From Cellulomonas soli (lineage in GTDB: Bacteria > Actinomycetota > Actinomycetes > Actinomycetales > Cellulomonadaceae), in NCBI RefSeq assembly GCF_013409305.1, contig NZ_JACBZJ010000001.1, positions 3,596,001-3,660,000 of the forward strand: DNA of 64,000 nucleotides, read 5' to 3'. The position numbers and the translations under genes are program-made. Below the pieces are notes generated by a model. The model saw only the letters and a program-made list of their open reading frames with translations. It was not told the origin of the DNA and made no database searches. Positions 1 to 7,663 of this stretch are shown here, piece after piece; position 1 is the stretch's first letter; the number at the start of each line of letters is the position of its first letter.

Positions 1-1212
1 GTCGCCCGCGCGCTGCACCGACGCGCCTACGCCTGGCACCGCACGCACGGGCCGACCCGGTGCGCCGTCGACCACGCGATCGACGCCGGGCTGTTCCCGG
101 AGGCGGCCGCACTCGTGCTCGGCTGCTGGGCCGAGCAGGCCAACATCGGCCGATGCGCGACGGTCCTCGGCTGGCTCTCACGCTTCCCCCGCGACCTGCT
201 CGCCGCCGACGTGCGGCTGCTGCTCGTCCAGGCGTGGGCACTCTCGCTCGCAGGACGCCGCCAGGAGGCAGACGCCGTCCTGCGGGAGGTCGAGGCCCTC
301 GGGACGCAGGATCCCGGACCGCTGCCCGACGGGTTCGGTTCGGTCGCGGCCAGCCTGCACACGCTGCGTGCGGTCTTCCCGTGGGGAGACGTCGCCGAGA
401 TGGACGCCCACGCGCGTCAGGCCGTCGCGCTCGAGGAACCCGACTCGCCGTGGCGAGCCATGGCGTGCTGGGCCCGCGGCACCGCGCTCTACCTGCGCGG
501 GGCGCCCGAGGAGGCCGACCCGTGGCTTGCCGACGCGGTCGACCGCGGGGAGGCGGCCGGTCAGTGGCTCGCGCTCGCGGGTGCGCTCGGCTGCCGCTCG
601 CTCGTGGCCGGACTGACCGGACGCCACCAGGACCAGGTCGAGCTGGCCGCCCGGGCCACGGACGTCGCGCACGCGCACGGGCTCGAGCCGGTCGCCGCCG
701 CCGCGCTCCTGGCCTCGGGGGTCGCGCTCGCCGACGAGGCACGACCGCAGGAGGCCCTCGCCGTGCTCGAGCGGGCGGTGGTGGTGGCACGGTTCTGGGC
801 GCAGCCGCTGCCCCTGGCCTCGGCGCTGCTGCACGAGGGCGCGGTGCTGCGCGCCCTGGGCCGGACCGCGCAGGCCGGGCAGGTGCTCGCGGAGGCCGAC
901 GGCGTGCTGGCGGACTGCCCCGACCCCGGGTTCCTCGCCGGTACCCGGCGCGCACGTGCCCTCTGGTCGACCTCTGCCGTGGCCCGCTCGCAGCGCGGGC
1001 GCGCCGCTCCAGCCGTGCCTCCGCTCACCCCCAGCGAGCTGCGGGTGCTCGCGCACCTGGACGGCCGGCTCACCGAGGCCGACATCGCCCGCGAGCTGTA
1101 CGTCACGCACGCCACCGTGCACAGCCACACCAAGGCGATCTACCGCAAGCTCGGGGTGACGACGCGGGCCCAGGCGCTCGCCCGTGCGAGCGGCCTGGGC
1201 CTGCTGCCGTAG
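1..1212 (+). CDS. LuxR-family (MalT/LAL-like) transcriptional regulator, 3' part
   Basis: This is the C-terminal 403 codons of a regulator; the frame is open from base 1, so the start and any N-terminal ATPase domain lie outside the window. The visible part begins with an all-helical, Ala/Leu-rich region with repeated helix pairs of TPR type, followed by a C-terminal helix-turn-helix. The HTH starts near LTPSELRVL and contains the family-typical ADIARELYVTHATVHSHTK and IYRKLGV segments. Large regulators of this type bind a small molecule through the helical-repeat domain and activate transcription through the LuxR HTH. The ligand cannot be told. Immediately after the stop there is a short 13-bp tandem duplication. 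Identification as a LuxR-HTH protein is firm; the MalT-like architecture is inferred from the helical repeat region. Confidence 0.85.
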   Translation, partial: VARALHRRAYAWHRTHGPTRCAVDHAIDAGLFPEAAALVLGCWAEQANIGRCATVLGWLSRFPRDLLAADVRLLLVQAWALSLAGRRQEADAVLREVEALGTQDPGPLPDGFGSVAASLHTLRAVFPWGDVAEMDAHARQAVALEEPDSPWRAMACWARGTALYLRGAPEEADPWLADAVDRGEAAGQWLALAGALGCRSLVAGLTGRHQDQVELAARATDVAHAHGLEPVAAAALLASGVALADEARPQEALAVLERAVVVARFWAQPLPLASALLHEGAVLRALGRTAQAGQVLAEADGVLADCPDPGFLAGTRRARALWSTSAVARSQRGRAAPAVPPLTPSELRVLAHLDGRLTEADIARELYVTHATVHSHTKAIYRKLGVTTRAQALARASGLGLLP

Positions 1213-1220
1213 CCCGCGGG

Positions 1221-1246
1221 TGTGGCCCCCAGATGTGGCCCCCAGA
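1221..1246. repeat. 13-bp tandem duplication after the LuxR gene
   Basis: The unit tgtggcccccaga occurs twice head to tail, followed by a partial third copy (tgtggc). It lies between two convergent genes and has no recognisable function. Confidence 0.6.
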
Positions 1247-1271
1247 TGTGGCGGGGTGTCGCTGGTGGGCC

Positions 1272-1781
1272 TCACGCGTCCTTCGTGGCGGCGTCCTTGA
1301 CGTGCTTCGCGCTGGCCGGGTCGACCTGCTCCTTCGTGACGGTGGTCGCGTGCGGCAGCGCCTTCTCGACCTGCTCGGCCCACTCGATCTCGAAGAGCGC
1401 GACGATGCCCGAGCTGTTCAGCGGCAGGACGTCCTCGACCTGCGCGGTGATCTCGGCCTTCGTGTGGTGCGAGAGCAGCCCCCCGACGCCCAGACCTGCC
1501 CCGGCGCCGACGAGCGCACCCGCCAGGATGCTCGGCGGGAAGATCAGCCCGACGACCGCGCCGCCGACCGCACCCCAGGCCGAGCCCTTCGCCGCCTGGT
1601 GCAGGTCGTCCTCGACGTGGATCTTCCCGTCGGTGCGCCGGCTGACGAGCAGCAGCCCGTCGACCGTGATGACGTCCTCCGACGCCAGCTGCTTGATCGC
1701 GTCCCAGTCGGTGCGTGCGGCGTCCGGGTCGGCGTAGGCGGCGACGTAGAGGGCGACGATGGCGTCGTCGGTGCTGGTCAT
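1272..1781 (-). CDS. DUF1269-family glycine-zipper membrane protein
   Basis: A 169-residue protein. The ATG at 1781 is chosen because GGAGGAG sits just upstream; the frame stays open further, but without a ribosome site. Residues 67-103 form a Gly/Ala-rich hydrophobic stretch with repeated GxxxG spacing (GSAWGAVGGAVVGLIF, then VGAGAGLGVGGLL), interrupted by FPPS. This is the hallmark of DUF1269 proteins, small predicted membrane proteins of unknown role often associated with stress responses. The N-terminal third (AYADPDAARTDWDAI) and the C-terminal part are soluble and charged. It lies 112 bp downstream of jetC on the same strand, where a jetD gene would be expected, but shows no resemblance to a nuclease. 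It may be co-transcribed with jetABC. Confidence 0.75.
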   Translation of the reverse strand: MTSTDDAIVALYVAAYADPDAARTDWDAIKQLASEDVITVDGLLLVSRRTDGKIHVEDDLHQAAKGSAWGAVGGAVVGLIFPPSILAGALVGAGAGLGVGGLLSHHTKAEITAQVEDVLPLNSSGIVALFEIEWAEQVEKALPHATTVTKEQVDPASAKHVKDAATKDA

Positions 1782-1893
1782 GGCGGTCTCCTCCAGGGTG
1801 GTCGATACCACCGCATCGTCACCGCGGACCCGCCCTCGGATCATCACCTGCACGCCCACTTCCCCTAGGGGAGTTCGGGTGTGGCAGGCCGCC

Positions 1894-4800
1894 TCATCCG
1901 CCGGCCGGCACCTCCTGCGCCGGGCCGAAGCCGATCGCGAAGCCGCGAGCGTGCGCGCGTCCCGCTGCAGGGTCGGCCTCGATCAGGTACGCCGAGCCGA
2001 ACTCGCGCTCCATCGACTGGTACTTGTCGATGGGGGCGGCGATGAGCAGCTGGAACCCGAAGGACTTCAGCGCCCGGATGGCCCGGCGGGTCACGTCGGG
2101 GTCGGACTTCACGAAGCCCTCGTCGACCATGACCGAGCCGAACATCGGCACCTCCTCGATGCCGCCGAGCTGGTAGCGCAGCGCGGCGCCGAGCGTGGCG
2201 GCGATCAGCTCCTGACCCTCCCCGCCCGAGGTCGCACCGACACCCTCGTAGACGCGCGCGGCGTCCTCGCCCCGGCGGTGCTCCTCGGCCGAGATCCGCA
2301 CGTGCCGCTTGACGTCGAGCACGTCGCGCTGCCACTCCCGGTCGGCCGCGTCGGTCGAGTCGAGCCGGTCCATGAGCGCCGCGATGCGGCGGAACCGGCC
2401 TTCGAGCTCGGCATCGTCGAGGTCGTTGCCGACCGTGTGCTCGAGGATCGCGTCGATCTCGGCCTTGAAGGCCCGTGAGGCGGGCGGCTCGACGTCGCCG
2501 GTGACGATCTGCAGGTAGCCGTCGTGCCCGAACGGGACGGTGCGCAGCACGTCGTTGACCGGGCCGATCCGGTCGTCGATGACGAGGCGTTCGTCGCGCA
2601 GGGTCTGGATCAGCGAGGTCAGGCCCATGGTGTTGATGGAGTGCATGAGCTGACGCCACTGCGCGAGGGCGGCCGGAAGGTCGTCTGCCTGCAGCCCGGC
2701 CAGCAGCTCCAGGTAGGCCGGTGCGGTCTCCACGTCCCGGGTGAGCGTGCCCGCCTCGTCCGGCCAGGTGCGCAGGAAGTCGGCGAGCAGGCTGCCGATC
2801 GCCGCGCGTGCGGTGCCGCCCGCGCTGTCGGCGGCCTGCACTCGGGTCTCGAGCGCCTGCTGCATCGCGGTGCGCAGCCGGGCGACGGACTCGAGGGTGG
2901 GCTCGGGGTCGCACTGGCGGGCCAGTGCGGTCAGGGTGTCGAGGCGCTCACCCTCGGGCGGGCTGACCTGGTCCAGCCGGGCGCCGATGCGATCCTCCTC
3001 GGAGACCCGCTGACCCCACGCCTTCTCGGCGCGGGTGGCGGCCTCACGGGCGGTGCGGGCCTGGTGGTTCGCCTCGTCGCGTGCCTCGACGAGCGTGCCG
3101 ATCTCCGTCTCGAGCGAGCTTCGGCCGTCGCCGGCCAGGGCCGCCTCGCGGCGCCGGGTGGCGGCGGCGATCTGTGACTCCACGTGCGTGGTGTCCACGT
3201 CCGCCCATGCCGTCGCGGCGATACCGGCCCAGGCCTCCCGGCGGGTGCGGGCGTGCTCGCGTGCGGCGTCGGCGTCGTCGCGTGCCCGCTCGAGCTCGAC
3301 GAGGTCGCCCTCGCGTGCGGAGAGGGTCTCGTGGAGCTCGCGGACCGTGTCGGCGTTGTCGAAGCCGATGACCTTGTCGCGGCGCACGTCGGCCCGGTCG
3401 TCCTTCTCGTGCAGCCCGGCGCGGTGCTTGACCTGCCCGTGCACGGTGACGGCCTCGCGCAGCACGGCCATCTCGGTGGCGTCCTGCACGCAGCGGTGCG
3501 AGAACCGGCGCACGAGCTGGTCGCGCAGCCACGGGGCGAACGGGCTGTCGGCGACGACGACCTTGGCGGCCATCGTTCCCGGCGCCGGTGCGGCGGCCTC
3601 GACGGGGGCCTCGGTGCGCACCGGGGTGTACCGGACGCGGGCGCGCAGGTCGTGCGCGTCGACGAAGCGGGCGACCGCCGGGTAGTGGGCCTGGTCGACG
3701 AGCAGGCCCAGCCCGAACCCGCCGAGCAGCCGCTCGGCGGCGGTCCGCCACTGCTCCTCGTCGCCGGCGACGTCCAGCAGCTCCCCGACGAACGGCAGCT
3801 CGTCCTCCTCGAGGCCGACGCCCTCGGCGATGGTCGCGCGCACGGCCAGGGCTGCCGCCGGGATGTTCGATCGGCGACCCTCGTAGGAGCGCAGCTCCTC
3901 GCGCAGGGCGCGGATCGCGCGCTTGGCCTCCTCGGCGGCGGCGATCCGGGAGTGCAGGTCGGCTCGCACGTCCGGGTCGTCGCCCGCGGTGCCGTCGGTG
4001 TGCTCACGGGCCTGGGCCTGCGTGGCGGCGAGGCCGGCCGCGTCGGTGGGCAGCGGCACGTCGACGCTCGCGCACCAGCGCGCCAGCCGGGTGCGCCGTT
4101 CGGCCAGGGGCGCCAGCTCGGCCTGCGCGGAACGCAGCTCGGCGTCGATGGCGCCCAGCAGGTCGCCGCCGGTGCTGCGACGCTGCTCCTCGAGCGTGGT
4201 GATGCGTGCCGCGAGCTCCTCGTACCGGCCGCGGGCGTCCTCGTGCGCCGCGACCTGCCGGCGGTGCTCGGCCTGCTCGAGGCGGGCACGGGCTCCCAGC
4301 AGGTCCTTGTGCAGGCCGAGGACGTACGCCTCGAGGGGGCTCGTGCCGTCCTCCTCGCGGACCAGCACACGCAGCTCGCGCGCCTGCTCGCCGGCGGCCC
4401 GGTAGGCCTCCCACAGGTCCGGCAAGGGGGCGAGCAGGGTGATCTGGTCGCGCGCGCGGACCATCTCCTCGTACCCGTTGCGCAGGCTGAGGAACTGCTC
4501 GACGGCCGCGTCGCGGCGGGTGGCCACCTTCGAGTCGTCCAGCACGAACCGCTTGAACGTCTCGTCGATGTTGTGCACGCCCTTGCTCGACTGCGCCTTG
4601 TGCAGCAGCCGGATGGCCTTGCCGGTGTCGCCGTCCTGCCCCCGGATGCCCACCAGCGCCGACAGGCGGGCCACGTAGCGGCCGTACTCGTTGCCGAAGG
4701 TGCTCACCTGCGGCAGTGCCCGACGGACCGCGTCCTGGCGCATCGCCTGGGCGGCGGCCGGTTCGAGGTCGCGCACGTCCAGGTCGCCCTCGGCGAGCAT

Positions 4801-5253
4801 CAGGGCGTGCGTGATGTCGGAGTCCGAGGCGGCGGCACGCGTCAGGTGCATGGCCCGGCACGCGGTGACGGTCTTGGCGGCCTTGTTGCGCCAGGTCAGC
4901 GCGACGGCGCTCCACGTGGTGCCCTCACGCAGGTAGATCGCGCGGCTGCCTCGCGTGGCGTCCCGGCGCGAACCGGACTTGCCGCGCGCGTAGGAGTAGA
5001 AGGTGCGCTCCTTGGAGCCGACGGCGTCGTCGTGCGCGGCCGCGTTGAACGTCACGGAACGGTCCATGAGGACGCAGATCATCGCGTCCAGCAGGGTCGA
5101 CTTGCCGGCGCCGGACGGGCCGGTGACCAGGGTGCCGTCGCGGTGCACGTCGATGACGTGGTGCCCGTGGAACGGGCCCCAGTTGACCAGCTGGATGCGT
5201 TCGAGCCGGAACTGGGCGATCGCGGGGTCGAAACCTTCCATGGGCTCGCTCAC
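1894..5253 (-). CDS. jetC: JetC/MksB-like SMC-type ATPase (MukB-like)
   Basis: A 1119-residue SMC-like ATPase. The Walker A loop GPSGAGKST is at about residues 45-53. The ABC signature (SGGEGQ, about 1009-1014) and Walker B (VMVDE, about 1041-1045) lie at the far C-terminus. Long charged, Ala/Glu/Arg-rich helical stretches between them look like two coiled-coil arms around a central hinge (about 500-620). This split head-arm-hinge layout is that of MukB, MksB and the Wadjet subunit JetC, which extrudes DNA loops. The GTG at 5253 overlaps the jetB stop in a GTGA; an ATG lies four codons later. It is the third gene of jetA-jetB-jetC. No jetD follows: the next gene is a DUF1269 protein. Confidence 0.88.
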   Translation of the reverse strand: MSEPMEGFDPAIAQFRLERIQLVNWGPFHGHHVIDVHRDGTLVTGPSGAGKSTLLDAMICVLMDRSVTFNAAAHDDAVGSKERTFYSYARGKSGSRRDATRGSRAIYLREGTTWSAVALTWRNKAAKTVTACRAMHLTRAAASDSDITHALMLAEGDLDVRDLEPAAAQAMRQDAVRRALPQVSTFGNEYGRYVARLSALVGIRGQDGDTGKAIRLLHKAQSSKGVHNIDETFKRFVLDDSKVATRRDAAVEQFLSLRNGYEEMVRARDQITLLAPLPDLWEAYRAAGEQARELRVLVREEDGTSPLEAYVLGLHKDLLGARARLEQAEHRRQVAAHEDARGRYEELAARITTLEEQRRSTGGDLLGAIDAELRSAQAELAPLAERRTRLARWCASVDVPLPTDAAGLAATQAQAREHTDGTAGDDPDVRADLHSRIAAAEEAKRAIRALREELRSYEGRRSNIPAAALAVRATIAEGVGLEEDELPFVGELLDVAGDEEQWRTAAERLLGGFGLGLLVDQAHYPAVARFVDAHDLRARVRYTPVRTEAPVEAAAPAPGTMAAKVVVADSPFAPWLRDQLVRRFSHRCVQDATEMAVLREAVTVHGQVKHRAGLHEKDDRADVRRDKVIGFDNADTVRELHETLSAREGDLVELERARDDADAAREHARTRREAWAGIAATAWADVDTTHVESQIAAATRRREAALAGDGRSSLETEIGTLVEARDEANHQARTAREAATRAEKAWGQRVSEEDRIGARLDQVSPPEGERLDTLTALARQCDPEPTLESVARLRTAMQQALETRVQAADSAGGTARAAIGSLLADFLRTWPDEAGTLTRDVETAPAYLELLAGLQADDLPAALAQWRQLMHSINTMGLTSLIQTLRDERLVIDDRIGPVNDVLRTVPFGHDGYLQIVTGDVEPPASRAFKAEIDAILEHTVGNDLDDAELEGRFRRIAALMDRLDSTDAADREWQRDVLDVKRHVRISAEEHRRGEDAARVYEGVGATSGGEGQELIAATLGAALRYQLGGIEEVPMFGSVMVDEGFVKSDPDVTRRAIRALKSFGFQLLIAAPIDKYQSMEREFGSAYLIEADPAAGRAHARGFAIGFGPAQEVPAGG

Positions 5254-6089
5254 GCGTCGTCGTCCTGTCCCTCGTCCTGCGTGTCGTCGGCGTCGTCGGT
5301 GTCCGCAGCCTCGGTGTCCGCAGCCTCGTCGTCCTCGGCACCGCCGTCGGTGGCGCCGGCGGCCAGCTCCTCGAACGCCGCCGTCATCGCGTCGACCTTC
5401 TCGGCCGTCATCAGCGCGTGGATGACCCCGGACACCCGGTACCGCCCGTCGCTGACGGGCACGAGGATGCCCTTCTCGCGCACGGTCGTGATGGCCGCCT
5501 CGCACCGCTTGCGGAACGAGGCGGGGTTCTGGTCGTCGACGTCCTTCCACACCTCGAGGTGGTCGAGCAGCTCCAGGTGCTCCACGACGACGTCGTGCCC
5601 CTCGACGGCCCCGCGGTCGTACTCCTGGCGCAGGTGCAGCAGCAGCACGGCCGCGGCCAGGGTCAGGGGCTTCTCCTTGCGCAGCAGCACGGGCACCTCG
5701 TCGTCCAGCTCGAGCTGCACGGTGAACGCGACCTGCCGACGGCGGTCGATGACCAGGTCCAGGTAGATGTCGTGCAGGCGCGAGCGCAGCACCTGCTCGT
5801 GGCGCAGCACGCGGTTCCAGAGCGAGGGGTTGCGCACGCCGTCGACGAACCGGGTCGCCAGCACGCGTACGAGCGTGCCGCGCACCTCGGCCGGCAGCAG
5901 ACCCTCGTCGCCCTCGAACAGCGGCTCGGTGAGCAGCTCGGCCGCAGCGGCGTCCCGCGCGGTCCCCGTCGACGCGGTGCTGCCGGAGGGCGTGCGGCCG
6001 CCGGCCGTGCCGTCGGTCGCCGTGCCGTTGTTCGCCGTGCCGTCGGTCGCCGTGCCGGTGTCGGCAGTGCCTGTGGCGGTCGGGTTCAC
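5250..6089 (-). CDS. jetB: JetB/MksE-like subunit (DUF4194)
   Basis: A 279-residue protein. The GTG at 6089 overlaps the jetA stop (GTGA) and has a strong AGGAGGT site upstream; an open extension to 6296 merely shadows jetA. The first 45 residues are low-complexity Thr/Gly/Ala built on 15-bp DNA repeats. From about residue 50 (LLPAEVRGTLVRVLATRF) it follows the DUF4194 pattern, including ELDDEVPVLLRKEKPLTLAAA and FRKRCEAAITTVREKGIL. This is the winged-helix MukE-like partner that binds the kleisin in Wadjet and MksBEF complexes. The C-terminal tail is very acidic (Asp/Glu/Ala repeats). The position between jetA and jetC, coupled by overlaps at both ends, supports the assignment. Confidence 0.87.
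   Translation of the reverse strand: MNPTATGTADTGTATDGTANNGTATDGTAGGRTPSGSTASTGTARDAAAAELLTEPLFEGDEGLLPAEVRGTLVRVLATRFVDGVRNPSLWNRVLRHEQVLRSRLHDIYLDLVIDRRRQVAFTVQLELDDEVPVLLRKEKPLTLAAAVLLLHLRQEYDRGAVEGHDVVVEHLELLDHLEVWKDVDDQNPASFRKRCEAAITTVREKGILVPVSDGRYRVSGVIHALMTAEKVDAMTAAFEELAAGATDGGAEDDEAADTEAADTDDADDTQDEGQDDDA
6012..6071. repeat. Four 15-bp repeats in the jetB 5' coding region
   Basis: Four 15-bp units related to gtcggtcgccgtgcc lie end to end and encode the Thr/Gly/Asp-rich N-terminus of JetB. The repeats are in frame, so a change in copy number would keep the gene intact. Confidence 0.7.
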
Positions 6090-7585
6090 GCGGTGACCTC
6101 CTGCGGGGTCGGTGTCGTGGGTCGGGCCGGGAACACGCCCCACGGCACCGCGCACACCACGCGCGAGCCGTCGGGCCGGACGGCCTCGAGTCGGTCGGTG
6201 GTGTCGTCGAGGAACGTGGCGCCGCCGGCGACGGCCACGTGCAGCAGCCCCAGCACGTTCTTGGGGCGACGGTGCTCGGGGGAGACCTGCGCCCACACGT
6301 CACCCAGGTTCGGGCGCCCCACGTCGTGCCGGGTGGTGGCCACGTCCAGGGCGCGGCGCAGCTCGTCCAGCGCCGGGCCGCCGAGCTCGCGCATCTGCTC
6401 GGGCGTCAGGCTGGCCACCTCGCCCCAGTCGTCCTCGCTCAGCCCGGCGGGGCGTTCGCGCAGGCGCGGGTCGGTCAGCTGCAGCTGGGTGATCGACTGG
6501 ATGTCGGGCAGCTGCGCGCCCAGCTGCACGTCGACGGCCACCGGTCGCCCCCGGCGACCGAACAGCGCGTGCGCGGCCGCCTGGGCGCGTGCCACCCGCG
6601 TGCGCACCTCGCGGTCACCGTCGGACTGGTTCTGCACGAAACGCTCCAGCGACTGGCTCAGCCGCCGGTACGTCTCCTGCACGTCCTCGGCGCTGTCGAC
6701 CAGCATGCGCGGCAGGGCGCGCAGGGCCCGGCGCTGCTCGGCCGTGAGCTCCTCGGCGAAGTCCTGACGCAGCAGCTCGTCGATGTCCTTGCGCAGCGCC
6801 GCCTGCTCGCGGTGGTTGCCCCACAGGCGCATGAGCCCGCGGAACGCCCGGCCCTCGTCGGACGCCTCGAGCAGGTCGTGGTCGGCGAAGAACGCCTGCA
6901 ACGCCTCGCCCCGGCTCGTGTCGGACTCCTGCGCCTCCCCGACGAACCGTCGGTGCATCGCGTACACCGAGTCCGCGACCCGCTTGAAGTCCGCGGGTAG
7001 GTGCCGGGCCAGGTCCATGACCCCGGCGAGCTGCTCGTGCAGCCGGGCCGGGGGAGTGACCGGCACGTGCCCGTCGAGCAGGGCCGCCCGCTGGGCCTCC
7101 AGCGCCGCGATCTGCCGGTCCAGGCGGTCCACCCGCGCCTGCGGGTCCGGGTCGGCCTCGTCGGCCAGCCGTGCCACCGCGTCGAGGATCTGCTTGAGCC
7201 GCGACTCCGAGACGGTCGAGCGGCGGTCCACCAGCCGGTCGGAGAACGCCAGCACGTCCAGCGTCGCGGCCGTCAACGAGTACTTCTCCACCTGGTCGAC
7301 CAGCGCCCGGTTGATCCACTGCCGCGCGACCCACGTGTGGCAGTAGTCCCGTGCGCTCATCGTGCCGTCCAACGAGTCGTCGCCCAGCGTCCGCAGCCGG
7401 GACAGCTCGACGTCGACGACCTCGTGGAACTGGGCGACCTCCACCGGCCCGTCGACGAGGTGCTCGGCGAGGACCGCCATGACCCACGCGAACGAGTGCG
7501 CCCGCAGCAGCGTCATCTCCGGACGGGCCTTCGCCTGCTCGAACCGTGCGAGCCGACCGGCGGCTCGCGAGGAAGGAGGCGTCAA
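6086..7585 (-). CDS. jetA: JetA/MksF-like kleisin subunit (DUF3375)
   Basis: Up to 499 residues. The protein matches the DUF3375 pattern: an N-terminal segment around FEQAKARPEMTLLRAHSFAW, a helical middle with a coiled-coil stretch (RVDRLDRQIAALEAQRAALL), and a C-terminal part with LPDIQSITQ and SLTPEQMREL. DUF3375 proteins are the MukF-like kleisins of Wadjet (JetA) and MksBEF systems, bridging the SMC heads. The start is uncertain. A TTG at 7585 keeps the conserved FEQAKARPE block, whereas the first ATG (7516) would cut into it; neither has a good ribosome site. The stop overlaps the jetB start (GTGA). It lies 78 bp downstream of the oxidoreductase gene on the same strand, so it may have its own promoter. 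Confidence 0.87.
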   Translation of the reverse strand: MTPPSSRAAGRLARFEQAKARPEMTLLRAHSFAWVMAVLAEHLVDGPVEVAQFHEVVDVELSRLRTLGDDSLDGTMSARDYCHTWVARQWINRALVDQVEKYSLTAATLDVLAFSDRLVDRRSTVSESRLKQILDAVARLADEADPDPQARVDRLDRQIAALEAQRAALLDGHVPVTPPARLHEQLAGVMDLARHLPADFKRVADSVYAMHRRFVGEAQESDTSRGEALQAFFADHDLLEASDEGRAFRGLMRLWGNHREQAALRKDIDELLRQDFAEELTAEQRRALRALPRMLVDSAEDVQETYRRLSQSLERFVQNQSDGDREVRTRVARAQAAAHALFGRRGRPVAVDVQLGAQLPDIQSITQLQLTDPRLRERPAGLSEDDWGEVASLTPEQMRELGGPALDELRRALDVATTRHDVGRPNLGDVWAQVSPEHRRPKNVLGLLHVAVAGGATFLDDTTDRLEAVRPDGSRVVCAVPWGVFPARPTTPTPQEVTA

Positions 7586-7663
7586 CGTACGGGTCCGCTC
7601 TGTCTGGGGCCGGCTGCCGGGCCGGGTGGTGGTGCGGGGTGCGCGCAGACTGTACCCGGACCC

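Noticed and set aside
1282..1893. JetD or a broken jetD remnant downstream of jetC
   Set aside because: Only 112 bp separate jetC from the DUF1269 gene, and that protein shows no TOPRIM or winged-helix features; no frame nearby resembles DUF3322/DUF2220.
3184..5766. Very long open frame opposite jetC
   Set aside because: It is Gly/Val/Leu-rich without motifs and follows the codon bias of the opposite strand; the jetC protein with intact ATPase motifs is the real gene.
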